A stretch of DNA of 64,000 nucleotides, taken from the NCBI GenBank assembly GCA_004556755.1, contig SFFW01000002.1, forward strand, positions 1 through 64,000, written 5' to 3'. Below, one piece after another: positions 32,656-41,086 of the stretch; within the stretch, counting starts at the first letter, position 1, and every line of letters begins with the position of its first letter. Under the pieces are notes generated by a model. The model was not told the origin of the DNA. It did no database searches and worked only from the letters and a program-made list of their open reading frames with translations. This DNA comes from Clostridiales bacterium. Its GTDB lineage: Bacteria > Bacillota > Clostridia > Oscillospirales > Oscillospiraceae. The position numbers and the translations under genes were made by a program.

Positions 32656-35205
32656 ATGAAGCTGATGATACTTGACGGCAACAGCATAATAAACCGTGCG
32701 TATTACGGCGTCCGTATGCTCAACGCCCCGGACGGAACTCCGACAAACGGAGTTTACGGCTTTCTTTCGATTTTCCGCAAGCTGTTTGAAACGGAAAAGC
32801 CCGATGCGGTCTGCGTTGCATTCGACCTCAAGGCCCCGACCTTCAGGCATTTGCAGTACCCTCAGTACAAGGCGCAGAGAAAGGGAATGCCGGATGAGCT
32901 TGCGGTGCAGATGCCGGTGATGAAGGAGGTCCTTGACGCAATGGGCGTGACGCACCTTGAGCTTGAGGGATTCGAGGCGGACGATATAATCGGCACCGTG
33001 AGCAGGATCTGCGAAAGAGCGGGTTGGGACTGCCGCATCGTAACGGGAGACAAGGACAGCTTTCAGCTCATCACAGACAAAAGTCATGTCATTCATTACA
33101 AATCCCATATGGGAAAAACCGAAACGAAGGAGTATAACCCCGAAGTCTTTTTTGAGGAGTACGGCTTCTCGGCCCCCAAAATTGTTGACCTTAAAGCGCT
33201 CATGGGCGACAGCTCCGACAACATACCCGGAGTGCCGGGTGTCGGTGAAAAGACGGCTATGGAGCTTATGCACAAGTACGGAAGCCTCAATGCGATATAC
33301 GCCGATCTTTCGGCGCTTGATGTTAAAGAGGGTGTGCGAAAGAAGCTTGAAAACGGCAAAGAGAGCGCATTCCTCTCCTATGATCTTGCAACGATAAGGA
33401 CTGCTGCGCCCATTGAGTTTTTTCCAGAAAGCTGCAAATGGAACGAGGACTATAAGCCGGAGATCTATTCACTCTTTAAAAGGCTCGGCTTCAACAAGTT
33501 TTTGGAAAAGTGGGGCATAGAGGAGGCACCGCAGACTCCGGCGGTCGCTAATGCAGTTGAGCTTGAGAGAGCGGAAAACGCCACGCTTGAGGAGCTCAGC
33601 ACAATGCTTGAGACTTCAGAGATCGTTGCGGTCGCAGCCTTTGACGAGCTGGACAGACTTGAAATCTGCGACGGCAAAAAGCTGTACGATGTCCGCTGGA
33701 CATCGCTCGGAGACGATTACTCAAGGCTGTTGAAGCTTCTCTTCTCGGAGCGTGTGAAAAAAGTCGGACACGGAGTCAAAGCGCTCATGTCGCTGCTCAT
33801 CTCGGAAAAGCTCCCGGTTTCCGGCTTCTGCTTTGACACGGAGCTTGCCGCATACCTGCTTGACGCAAGAGAAGGCTCTTATCCGATAGAGCGGGTCACC
33901 ATGCGTTACCTCGGATGTGAGATGTTCGGCGCCGAGGGCGTGTATGCACTTATGCCCGTCTTGAAGTCTAAACTCTCGGAGCTTAACATGGACGAGCTGT
34001 TTTACAATATCGAGCTGCCGCTGTGCGAGGTGCTTGCCGATATGGAGGACGAGGGCTTTCTCGTTGATAAGGCAGCGCTCGGCGAATTCGGTACGTCGCT
34101 CAGTGCCGAGATAGATAAGCTCAAAAACGAGATCTGGGACGCAGCCGGTGGAGAATTCAATATAAATTCACCGAAGCAGCTCGGCGAGGTGCTGTTTGTG
34201 CGCCTCGGACTGCCTGCGGGGAAAAAGACCAAAACCGGCTGGAGTACGAATGCCGACGTTTTGGAAAAGCTCAGGGACAAGCACCCCATCGTCAACATGA
34301 TAATGGACTACCGTATGCTGACAAAGCTCAAGTCCACATACGCAGACGGGCTGTTGAAGCTGATCGGAGCGGACGGGCGTCTGCACACGAGCTTTCAGAT
34401 GACGGCGACGGCGACGGGACGTCTTTCGAGTACAGAGCCGAACCTGCAAAACATCCCCATACGCAAGGAGCTTGGCGCAAGGATCAGAAAAATGTTTATC
34501 GCACCGCAGGGCAAGCTGCTTGTCGATGCCGACTACAGCCAGATAGAGCTGCGTCTGCTTGCGCACATATCCGGCGACAGGCATATGCAGGAGGCGTTCC
34601 TTGAGGGCGACGACATACACCGAGTAACGGCGTCGCAGGTGTTTTCCGTTCCGCTTTCGGAGGTCACGACGCTTCAGCGCAGCAGGGCAAAGGCGGTCAA
34701 CTTCGGCATAGTCTACGGCATTTCGGCATGGTCGCTTGCGCAGGACATCGGAGTTTTTCCGTCCGAGGCAAAGCAATATATGGACGCATACCTTGAAAAA
34801 TACTCCGGTGTGCGGGACTACATGAAGAGCATCGTCGAAAAGGCAAAGCGGGACGGATATGTTTCCACCGTGTATAATCGCAGACGTGCGCTGCCGGAGC
34901 TTTCTTCGTCGAACTTCAATATGCGCTCCTTCGGTGAGCGTGTGGCGCTGAATATGCCGATACAGGGGACTGCGGCGGATATTATAAAGCTTGCGATGGT
35001 GAACGTGTACAGGCGGCTGAAAAGCGAGGGCTTAAAGTCGAAGCTCATACTCCAGGTACACGACGAGCTTATATGCGAATGCCCGGAGAATGAAGCGGAG
35101 AGAGTAAAGCTTATCCTCTCCGAGGAGATGGAAAACGTTGCAAAGCTCTCGGTGCCTCTGATAGTCGAGGCAAAGAGCGGGCATAGCTGGGCGGAGGCAC
35201 ACTGA
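32656..35205 (+). CDS. polA: DNA polymerase I
   Basis: An 849-residue polymerase for gap filling and Okazaki-fragment processing. The 5' nuclease domain (about 1-285, with FEADDIIGT and SDNIPGVPGVGEKTA) and the polymerase domain (about 460-849) with motif A DADYSQIELR, motif B RSRAKAVNFGIVYG and motif C VHDEL are intact. The central 3'-5' exonuclease fold is present but short, and lacks the catalytic D-x-E (it reads AAFDELD), as in Bacillus Pol I, so it should not proofread. It is co-transcribed with uvrB. Confidence 0.96.
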   Translation: MKLMILDGNSIINRAYYGVRMLNAPDGTPTNGVYGFLSIFRKLFETEKPDAVCVAFDLKAPTFRHLQYPQYKAQRKGMPDELAVQMPVMKEVLDAMGVTHLELEGFEADDIIGTVSRICERAGWDCRIVTGDKDSFQLITDKSHVIHYKSHMGKTETKEYNPEVFFEEYGFSAPKIVDLKALMGDSSDNIPGVPGVGEKTAMELMHKYGSLNAIYADLSALDVKEGVRKKLENGKESAFLSYDLATIRTAAPIEFFPESCKWNEDYKPEIYSLFKRLGFNKFLEKWGIEEAPQTPAVANAVELERAENATLEELSTMLETSEIVAVAAFDELDRLEICDGKKLYDVRWTSLGDDYSRLLKLLFSERVKKVGHGVKALMSLLISEKLPVSGFCFDTELAAYLLDAREGSYPIERVTMRYLGCEMFGAEGVYALMPVLKSKLSELNMDELFYNIELPLCEVLADMEDEGFLVDKAALGEFGTSLSAEIDKLKNEIWDAAGGEFNINSPKQLGEVLFVRLGLPAGKKTKTGWSTNADVLEKLRDKHPIVNMIMDYRMLTKLKSTYADGLLKLIGADGRLHTSFQMTATATGRLSSTEPNLQNIPIRKELGARIRKMFIAPQGKLLVDADYSQIELRLLAHISGDRHMQEAFLEGDDIHRVTASQVFSVPLSEVTTLQRSRAKAVNFGIVYGISAWSLAQDIGVFPSEAKQYMDAYLEKYSGVRDYMKSIVEKAKRDGYVSTVYNRRRALPELSSSNFNMRSFGERVALNMPIQGTAADIIKLAMVNVYRRLKSEGLKSKLILQVHDELICECPENEAERVKLILSEEMENVAKLSVPLIVEAKSGHSWAEAH

Positions 35206-35993
35206 TGATGAATTTTGAAGAAGCGGGATATGTACTTGATTCGCTTATGGAGCAGCTCCCGGAGGGTATCTTCCGCAGCTTAAACGGCGGAGTGAGCCTT
35301 ATTGAGGACGAGCGCATGAGCGATGACGGAAGGTACACTCTCGGAACCTATTTCGTGAACGGAATGGGTCGCTACATCGAGATATACTACGGCTCCTTTG
35401 TAAAGCTTTACGGCGATATGGACGACGAGACCTTTGAAAAGCGCCTGAAAAAGACCCTGCACCATGAGCTGACGCACCACATTGAGAATATGGCGGGGGA
35501 CAGGAGTCTTGAGCGCTGGGATGAACGGCAGGAGCAGCTCTGCGGCTTTAACGGCATTAACGTTCACAGCATACTCTTCGTCGCCGACGACGATACGTCG
35601 CTTGCGCCTTCCGCTTCGGCGTTCTTTGAACTGAACAAAGGTGAGACGCTTTATGACGTTACCTCCTCCTCGGCGGGGCTTTTCGCAGGAGGAGAGATAA
35701 ATCCCAAGGCGCTGAAAGCCGGTGCGCCGGAAAGCGTCGCCGGCCACTTGCCCGCAGAGGCTACGAGAGAACTCGTTGCAGCGCACGATGTCGTGTTGTG
35801 CATGACCGCAGCGCAGGCGGACGAGCTGTCAAAGCGTTTTCAGGATCTTGACGAACGGATAATGTGCCTTGCAGAGTATGACCTTGAGCCGCCGAGTCTG
35901 CCGTTCGGCTGGAAAAAGTGCATGAACACTCTGCTTGACGAGGTGCTTGCCGTTATCGATGAGCTTAACGAGGAACGCAGCGATGGACTTTGA
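35205..35993 (+). CDS. Zincin-like metallopeptidase fused to a degenerate low-molecular-weight phosphatase domain
   Basis: A 262-residue two-domain protein. Residues 1-110 resemble the small zincin family next to bacterial housekeeping genes, with HExxH as H87-E88-L-T-H91. Residues 121-255 follow the LMW protein-tyrosine-phosphatase fold, but its P-loop reads ILFVADDDTSLAP. Against the normal V-C-x-G-N-x-C-R-S-P, the nucleophile Cys is Ala127, the Arg is Leu133 and the Ser is Ala134; the general-acid DP segment reads LEPP. The second domain should be catalytically dead, perhaps a binding domain. It starts on polA's stop codon and overlaps rimI by 11 nt. Confidence 0.72.
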   Translation: MMNFEEAGYVLDSLMEQLPEGIFRSLNGGVSLIEDERMSDDGRYTLGTYFVNGMGRYIEIYYGSFVKLYGDMDDETFEKRLKKTLHHELTHHIENMAGDRSLERWDERQEQLCGFNGINVHSILFVADDDTSLAPSASAFFELNKGETLYDVTSSSAGLFAGGEINPKALKAGAPESVAGHLPAEATRELVAAHDVVLCMTAAQADELSKRFQDLDERIMCLAEYDLEPPSLPFGWKKCMNTLLDEVLAVIDELNEERSDGL

Positions 35994-36429
35994 GATTGTT
36001 AATGCGGCTCCGGAACACGTTGCCGACATTGAAAGGCTCGAAAAACTGTGCTTTTCTGTGCCGTGGACAAACGAACAGATACGCTCGCAGCTTGGCGGCG
36101 ACAGCCATGTCTTTATAGCGGCACGCTCGACCGACGGTACGATACTCGGTTATGTGGGGCTTATGTATGTACTTGACGAGGGCTACGTTTCAAACGTTGC
36201 CGTTGATCCCGACTGCCGCCGCATGGGAATAGCCGATGCGCTGATCTGTGAGATCGTGAGCAGGGCAAAGGCTTTGGAGCTTTCGTTTGTAACGCTTGAG
36301 GTCAGGGAGAGCAACGCTCCCGCACGCAGGCTTTACGAAAAGCACGGCTTTGAAAATGTCGGACTTCGTAAAAATTACTATGACTTTCCCAAAGAAAATG
36401 CTATACTGATGACATTGTTTTTGAAATGA
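35983..36429 (+). CDS. rimI: Ribosomal-protein-alanine N-acetyltransferase
   Basis: A 148-residue GNAT acetyltransferase predicted to acetylate the N-terminal Ala of ribosomal protein S18. It shows VSNVAVDPDCRRMGIADALI (motif A, about residues 69-88), LEVRESNAPARRLYEKHGF and a C-terminal NYYDFPKENAILM typical of RimI. The start at 35983 has AGGAA 7 nt upstream and overlaps the previous gene; a longer in-frame reading is not supported. It precedes tsaD as is common. Confidence 0.9.
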   Translation: MDFEIVNAAPEHVADIERLEKLCFSVPWTNEQIRSQLGGDSHVFIAARSTDGTILGYVGLMYVLDEGYVSNVAVDPDCRRMGIADALICEIVSRAKALELSFVTLEVRESNAPARRLYEKHGFENVGLRKNYYDFPKENAILMTLFLK

Positions 36430-36438
36430 GGAATTGAA

Positions 36439-37440
36439 TTGAAAATACTGTCTTTTGAATCTTCCTGCGACGAGACCGCCGTTGCGGTCGTCGAAAACGG
36501 AAGGACCGTACTGACCGATCAGATATTCTCTCAGGCGGACCTCCATGCGGTGTACGGCGGCGTAGTGCCGGAAATCGCATCGAGAAGCCATGTCGAGGTC
36601 ATATCCCGCCTTGCACAGAGAGCGATCGAGGTCGCCGGCATATCGAAAAGCGATATTGACGCCGTCGGTGTTACATATGCGCCCGGTCTTATAGGTACGG
36701 TGCTTGTAGGACTGAATTTTGCGAAGGCGACTGCGCTTGCACTCGGCGTTCCGCTTATCCCGGTGCATCACATAAAGGGTCATGTTGCGGCAAACTATAT
36801 TGCCTATCCGGAGCTTGAGCCTCCGTTTCTGTGCCTTGCCATCTCCGGCGGCAACACGCTTATCATAGATGTTCGCACTTACACGGATATGCACATAATC
36901 GGCGCTACGAGAGACGACGCTGCGGGCGAGTGCTTTGACAAGACGGCAAGAGTGCTGGGACTGCCGTACCCCGGCGGCAAGCATATTGACAAGCTGTCTC
37001 AGGGCGGAGACGATAAAAAGTACAAGCTGCCGAGAACGCATATCGAAGGCAGCGCCTACGACATGAGCTTTTCCGGGCTTAAAACCGCAGTTATCAACAC
37101 CGTTCACAACGCCGAGCAAAAGGGAGAGACCCTTGACAGAGCGTCGCTTGCGGCGTCGTTCGTCGCCGCAGTCAGCGACACTCTTGTGCCGAGGACCATG
37201 GCGGCCGCAAGAGAGCTTGGGTATAAGAAGATCGCAATTGCGGGCGGTGTTGCAGCCAATACGAGGATCCGTGCCGACTTCAAGAAGGCGGCTGAAAAGG
37301 ACGGTTGCACGCTTTATGTGCCGCCGCTGAGCCTTTGCGGAGACAACGGTGCAATGATAGGCAGTCAGGCGTACTACGAATATCTTGCGGGCAACGTAGC
37401 CGGAAGCGACCTTAACGCCTACGCCAACATGGAATTGTAA
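36439..37440 (+). CDS. tsaD: tRNA N6-adenosine threonylcarbamoyltransferase
   Basis: A 333-residue ASKHA-fold enzyme that, with TsaB and TsaE, makes t6A37 in ANN-decoding tRNAs. ESSCDETAVAV (about residues 6-16), the metal-binding HHIKGH (about 112-117) and the C-terminal IAIAGGVAANTRIR and DNGAMIG are all present. The start is a TTG at 36439 with GAGG 7 nt upstream; the family N-terminus fits and no ATG is available. tsaB and tsaE are not in the window. Fittingly, tRNA-Thr, a t6A substrate, lies 1 kb downstream. Confidence 0.95.
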   Translation: MKILSFESSCDETAVAVVENGRTVLTDQIFSQADLHAVYGGVVPEIASRSHVEVISRLAQRAIEVAGISKSDIDAVGVTYAPGLIGTVLVGLNFAKATALALGVPLIPVHHIKGHVAANYIAYPELEPPFLCLAISGGNTLIIDVRTYTDMHIIGATRDDAAGECFDKTARVLGLPYPGGKHIDKLSQGGDDKKYKLPRTHIEGSAYDMSFSGLKTAVINTVHNAEQKGETLDRASLAASFVAAVSDTLVPRTMAAARELGYKKIAIAGGVAANTRIRADFKKAAEKDGCTLYVPPLSLCGDNGAMIGSQAYYEYLAGNVAGSDLNAYANMEL

Positions 37441-37452
37441 GGGGTCATACAC

Positions 37453-38124
37453 ATGGGAACACACGATGGACACAGACAGAGAATGAAGGAGCGCTATGCC
37501 CAAACGGGGCTTGAAGGCTTCAGTGACCTGAACGCTCTTGAGTTTCTGCTGTTTTACGCCGTGCCGAGGAGAGATACAAATGAGCTTGCGCATGAGCTTG
37601 TGGAGCGCTTCGGCTCACTTACGGGAGTCCTTGAAGCCGATATGGATGAGCTTCGGAGCGTCAAGGGAATAGGGGACAACGCTGCGACGCTTTTGAGCCT
37701 TGTTCCGCAGATCAGCAGAAGGTATATGGAACGCAAGACGCTTCCGCAGAAGAAAATACGCAACAGCACGGATGCGGCGCAGTACTTTGTTTCAAAGTTT
37801 GCCTACGAATACAAGGAGGTCGCATATGCGATGTTTCTTGACACAAAGCACTGCATCATATGCACGAAGGAAATGTCAAGAGGCGTCATTAACGGGCTTG
37901 AGCTCAGTGTGAGAAGCCTTGTCGAGGCATGCCTAAAGCTCCATGCACAGGCTGTGATAATTGCCCACAACCACCCGAATGCAAGACTTGAGCCTTCGTC
38001 CGAGGACGAATATTTTACGACTTCGCTCAAAAAATCCCTGTTTCTTGTGGATGTTGAGCTGCTGGATCATATCATTGTGTCGGGAAATGAGTACATATCG
38101 CTGAAGAAAATTGGTCTTATGTAA
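37453..38124 (+). CDS. radC: RadC family JAB-domain protein
   Basis: A 223-residue protein with an N-terminal HhH-like UPF0758 domain (LVERFGSLTGVLEADMDELRSVKGIG) and a C-terminal JAMM/MPN domain whose metal site is visible as the AHNHPNARLEPSSED stretch (H-x-H-x(n)-S-x-x-D). Historically called a DNA repair protein; its true role is unresolved. It follows tsaD by 12 nt and is the last gene before a 340-nt AT-rich gap. Confidence 0.92.
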   Translation: MGTHDGHRQRMKERYAQTGLEGFSDLNALEFLLFYAVPRRDTNELAHELVERFGSLTGVLEADMDELRSVKGIGDNAATLLSLVPQISRRYMERKTLPQKKIRNSTDAAQYFVSKFAYEYKEVAYAMFLDTKHCIICTKEMSRGVINGLELSVRSLVEACLKLHAQAVIIAHNHPNARLEPSSEDEYFTTSLKKSLFLVDVELLDHIIVSGNEYISLKKIGLM

Positions 38125-38223
38125 ACGATTTTTTGTTACCGTTTTGTATTAAAATATCACTAGAGAGTTTGACTTGATTTTACAATTATGCGTATACATA
38201 CTGAAAACGCTACGATTTCACGA

Positions 38224-38253
38224 TGTTGAAAACTCTGTTGAAAGTGTTGATAA
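38224..38253 (-). repeat. Three DnaA-box-like nonamers
   Basis: On the - strand they read TTATCAACA (8 of 9 to TTATCCACA), CTTTCAACA and TTTTCAACA, the last two weaker. The first two are adjacent and the third is 3 nt away. They could bind DnaA or may be chance in AT-rich DNA. Confidence 0.3.
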
Positions 38254-38329
38254 CTATTTGAAAAATAATTTTTACAGATAATTATGAAAACCTATTCGGA
38301 CACAGCACAGATAGATAAAACCTTGAAAT

Positions 38330-38367
38330 TTCAATGCATTTTCAAAATTTAAAGCATTGAATTTTTC
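38330..38367 (+). terminator. Terminator-like inverted repeat
   Basis: TTCAATGC (38330-38337) pairs with GCATTGAA (38354-38361) across a 16-nt AT-rich loop and is followed by TTTTTCT. The stem is AT-rich and weak. Confidence 0.4.
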
Positions 38368-38420
38368 TCTTGACAGAATGTTTTTCGACAAAAATATACG
38401 AATTGTAATTTAACTGCCGA

Positions 38421-38449
38421 TTGACTTTAGAGAGCAACTGTGCTAAAAT
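38421..38449 (+). promoter_or_regulatory. Promoter of tRNA-Thr
   Basis: TTGACT (38421-38426), a 17-nt spacer, TAAAAT (38444-38449), with the mature tRNA starting 16 nt later. Confidence 0.65.
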
Positions 38450-38464
38450 ACCAACGCTGACGCT

Positions 38465-38539
38465 GCTGGTGTGGCTCAATGGCAGAGCATCTCACTCGTA
38501 ATGAGAAGGTTGTGAGTTCGATTCTCACCACCAGCTCCA
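38465..38539 (+). tRNA. tRNA-Thr (anticodon CGT)
   Basis: A 75-nt cloverleaf including an encoded CCA. The acceptor arms GCTGGTG and CACCAGC pair perfectly, the discriminator is T, the anticodon stem is TCTCA/TGAGA with loop CTCGTAA, and the T arm is GTGAG-TTCGATT-CTCAC. It reads ACG codons. It has its own promoter and terminator. Confidence 0.95.
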
Positions 38540-38541
38540 GT

Positions 38542-38578
38542 AAAAAAAGCTTACGGATTTATCCGTAAGCTTTTTTGT
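38542..38578. terminator. Bidirectional terminator (tRNA-Thr and GH2 gene)
   Basis: A 16-bp perfect inverted repeat (38543-38558 with 38561-38576) with A and T tracts at its ends, ending directly at the GH2 stop codon on the - strand. Confidence 0.9.
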
Positions 38579-40909
38579 TTATTCCGCATCTTTTGTGACT
38601 TTGAATTTTAACTCGGTGCCGTTAACCGTCAAGACGCCTTCGCCGACTTGCCCGGTGCTTTTAACGTAAGTGCCGCCGCAGCCGCCCTTGAGACTTATAA
38701 CTGAGGGACCGATAAGCTCTATCGCACCCTTGGCTTCGAGTGTGACCGGCTCGTTGTAATAGGTGCAGACGTTACCGTTTTCGTCGACTGCCCGGATCCT
38801 GACGGCGGAAACGTCGTAGGTTGCAGCCTCATTGAGCGTATACCTGCTTGCCTCCGCCGCAATGTGAGGCACGACGCCGGGCTTTCTCGTGACGGATGCG
38901 ACGACCTCGGCGTTCTTTATTGCGTCAAATCTCCACACCGTCGCTTCACCGCCCCAGTTGCCGACGTACTTAGCGTAAAGCTCGTAGCCGTCGGAGAAGG
39001 ACAGACCCTTAAAAAGCATGAGCTTTGCAAGCTTCATCATTATCTTGGGCGACAGATTTGACATACCGTCCGCAGCGACCGCAAGCAGGCACTCCTTGAG
39101 CGCAGATGAGGTCTCGCTGTCATAGCCTTCGACGGTTTCGAGCATATTACCGATAAAGTCGTCGATTACCACTGGCGGATGCGGCAGGGCAGGGTACTTA
39201 TCCTTTGCAGGGTAATAATCCGCAACATGAATGCCGTTCTTGTACAGGCGCACAAAGTCCGCATTTGTGAAAACGTACACGCTGCCGATGTTTCCGGCGG
39301 GATGCTCTCCTATGTCCATTGTCGAGGAAACGGTGCAGCAGGGAGCGTCGTCGCTCTGACTTGCGTATACCGCAGCTGCGAGCTTGGGATTTCTGAACAT
39401 ATCCATGACCCCGTGATAGCAAACGGCGTCTCCGCTGCCGAAATCACGGTGCGTGTTGTAATCGAACATACACCACGGGAAAATGCCGCAGATGTCGCCT
39501 GAGGCATACATTGCGTCAAGCACCTTGGCGTGCCGCAGAGCGTGACTTAAGCGGTGCGATTCGTCGTCAAAGGGCTTTGTCGGGAACATATGCCCGTTAC
39601 ACTCCGAAACGAGATAGGGCTTTGACTTATCGGAGGTCACCTTGCGCATGGGCTTAAGTCCGGCATTCGTGCCGCAGTGCGAAAAGTCATTGAATGCATA
39701 AACGTCCTCGAGAAGGCTGCTCTTTTCAAGATACCTTACGCCGCTTGTCTGTCGGGAGGAATCAAGCCTGTGCGCAAGCTTATTTGTCCTGCTGTACAGC
39801 TCGTCGCAGTCCTGAGACTCGTTTATGCGCACACCCCATAAAATTATGCTCGGATGATGCATATTCTGCCGTATCATCTCCTCGGTGTTATCCACCGCTT
39901 GCTCCTTCCATGCGGCGTCGCCGATATGCTGCCAACCGGGGATCTCAGTGAATACAAGAAGTCCCAGCTCATCGCAGCGGTCAAGGAAATGCTGGGATTG
40001 TGGGTAGTGCGAGGTCCTGACGGCGTTTACGCCAAGCTCGTTTTTCAGTATTTCGGCATCGAGAACCTGCATGGACTTCGGCATTGCGTAGCCGACATAT
40101 GCGTAGCTTTGGTGCCGGTTAAGTCCACGAAGCTTTAGCCTGCTGCCGTTAATGTAAAGCCCGTCCTTTTTGAATTTCGCAGTTCTGAATCCGAAGCGCA
40201 GACTCTTTTCGTCAATAAGGCGCTGCTGCGCATCCAAACGGCAGACCTTGAGCGTGTAGAGATACGGCGACTCCGGCGACCAAAGTCTTGCATCCGGCAG
40301 CGAAAGTTTAAACTCGTGCCCCTTTGCCGTGCCGACGGTGTTGCCGTCAGCGTCTATGACGCTGCTTAAAAGGCTGCTGTGACGGAGCTTGCGCTCGGTG
40401 CTTATCCGCACTTTTATCTCCCGCAGCGCCGTGTTTTCAATAAGCACGTCGCCGATAAAGCCGACGGAGCGCACAAGGAGACTGACCTCACGGTACAGTC
40501 CGCCGTAGCAGAGGTAGTCTATGACAAAGCCGAAGGGCGGAACATTGAGGCTCTCACGGCAGTCGAGCTTTACGGTCACGGTGTTCTCGGCGCCGAAGCT
40601 TATGTGCGAGGTCAGATCGACTTCAAAAGCGGTGTAGCCGCAGTCGTGGTGTGCGACCTCCTCACCGTTGCAGTACACGACTGCGGAATGAGCCGCACCG
40701 TCAAAGCGAAGCGACAGGAGCTTATCCGACCAGTCGTCGGGTACGAAAAAGCTCTTTTGATAGCCGCAGACCGTCTGATAGTCCTTGCAGTCAACGTAGT
40801 TGTACGGCAGCTCCTTGACGGTATGCGGAAGCCGAACCTTTTCCGCTGCGTTAAAGCCGCGCTCGTAATCGAAGGTGAACAGCCAATCGTCGTTAAAAGG
40901 GATATTCAT
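38579..40909 (-). CDS. Glycoside hydrolase family 2 enzyme
   Basis: A 776-residue cytosolic (no signal peptide) GH2 protein with the beta-galactosidase/beta-glucuronidase layout: a jelly-roll sugar-binding domain (about 1-160), an immunoglobulin-like domain (about 160-250) and a TIM barrel. The GLNRHQSYAYVGYA loop, the acid/base Glu in WGVRINESQD and a nucleophile Glu in LVSECNGHMFPTK are visible. Further beta domains form the C-terminus. Exact sugar specificity is not readable. ATG 40909 has GGAG 8 nt upstream; a GTG three codons before it touches that site. A likely cre box overlaps the promoter. Confidence 0.88.
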   Translation of the reverse strand: MNIPFNDDWLFTFDYERGFNAAEKVRLPHTVKELPYNYVDCKDYQTVCGYQKSFFVPDDWSDKLLSLRFDGAAHSAVVYCNGEEVAHHDCGYTAFEVDLTSHISFGAENTVTVKLDCRESLNVPPFGFVIDYLCYGGLYREVSLLVRSVGFIGDVLIENTALREIKVRISTERKLRHSSLLSSVIDADGNTVGTAKGHEFKLSLPDARLWSPESPYLYTLKVCRLDAQQRLIDEKSLRFGFRTAKFKKDGLYINGSRLKLRGLNRHQSYAYVGYAMPKSMQVLDAEILKNELGVNAVRTSHYPQSQHFLDRCDELGLLVFTEIPGWQHIGDAAWKEQAVDNTEEMIRQNMHHPSIILWGVRINESQDCDELYSRTNKLAHRLDSSRQTSGVRYLEKSSLLEDVYAFNDFSHCGTNAGLKPMRKVTSDKSKPYLVSECNGHMFPTKPFDDESHRLSHALRHAKVLDAMYASGDICGIFPWCMFDYNTHRDFGSGDAVCYHGVMDMFRNPKLAAAVYASQSDDAPCCTVSSTMDIGEHPAGNIGSVYVFTNADFVRLYKNGIHVADYYPAKDKYPALPHPPVVIDDFIGNMLETVEGYDSETSSALKECLLAVAADGMSNLSPKIMMKLAKLMLFKGLSFSDGYELYAKYVGNWGGEATVWRFDAIKNAEVVASVTRKPGVVPHIAAEASRYTLNEAATYDVSAVRIRAVDENGNVCTYYNEPVTLEAKGAIELIGPSVISLKGGCGGTYVKSTGQVGEGVLTVNGTELKFKVTKDAE

Positions 40910-40936
40910 AGCGCACACTCCAAATGATTTTTTGCC

Positions 40937-40965
40937 ATTTTATCATATCTGACAGGATTTGAAAA
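40937..40965 (-). promoter_or_regulatory. Promoter of the GH2 gene
   Basis: On the - strand TTTTCA (40965-40960), a 17-nt spacer and TAAAAT (40942-40937). Confidence 0.45.
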
Positions 40966-40973
40966 CGATTTTA
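40960..40973. promoter_or_regulatory. Probable cre box (CcpA operator)
   Basis: TGAAAACGATTTTA matches the catabolite-responsive element TGWAANCGNTNWCA at 13 of 14 positions. It overlaps the -35 box of the GH2 gene, a position expected for repression by CcpA with Ser46-phosphorylated HPr. Confidence 0.5.
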
Positions 40974-41021
40974 AAGAATTTGCCGACACTTTTGTGTACA
41001 AGGTAGAAAAGGAATAATTAG

Positions 41022-41050
41022 TTGCTTTTATTGCTTTGCGGATATATAAT
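41022..41050 (+). promoter_or_regulatory. Promoter of the glycerol-1-phosphate dehydrogenase operon
   Basis: TTGCTT (41022-41027), a 17-nt spacer, consensus TATAAT (41045-41050). Confidence 0.6.
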
Positions 41051-41086
41051 TATAATGTATCAAAAATATAAGGACAGGTGAATGCT

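Larger units (their letters stand above)
38125..38464 (+). other. 340-nt AT-rich intergenic region
   Basis: No reading frame of note. It contains a possible promoter (TTGACT 38169-38174, TATACA 38193-38198, spacer 18), three tandem TGTTGAwAr nonamers (38224-38253), an inverted repeat with T tail (38330-38367), another TTGACA at 38379-38384 without a good -10, and the tRNA promoter. The first promoter and the inverted repeat could bracket a ~160-nt untranslated transcript. Confidence 0.4.
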
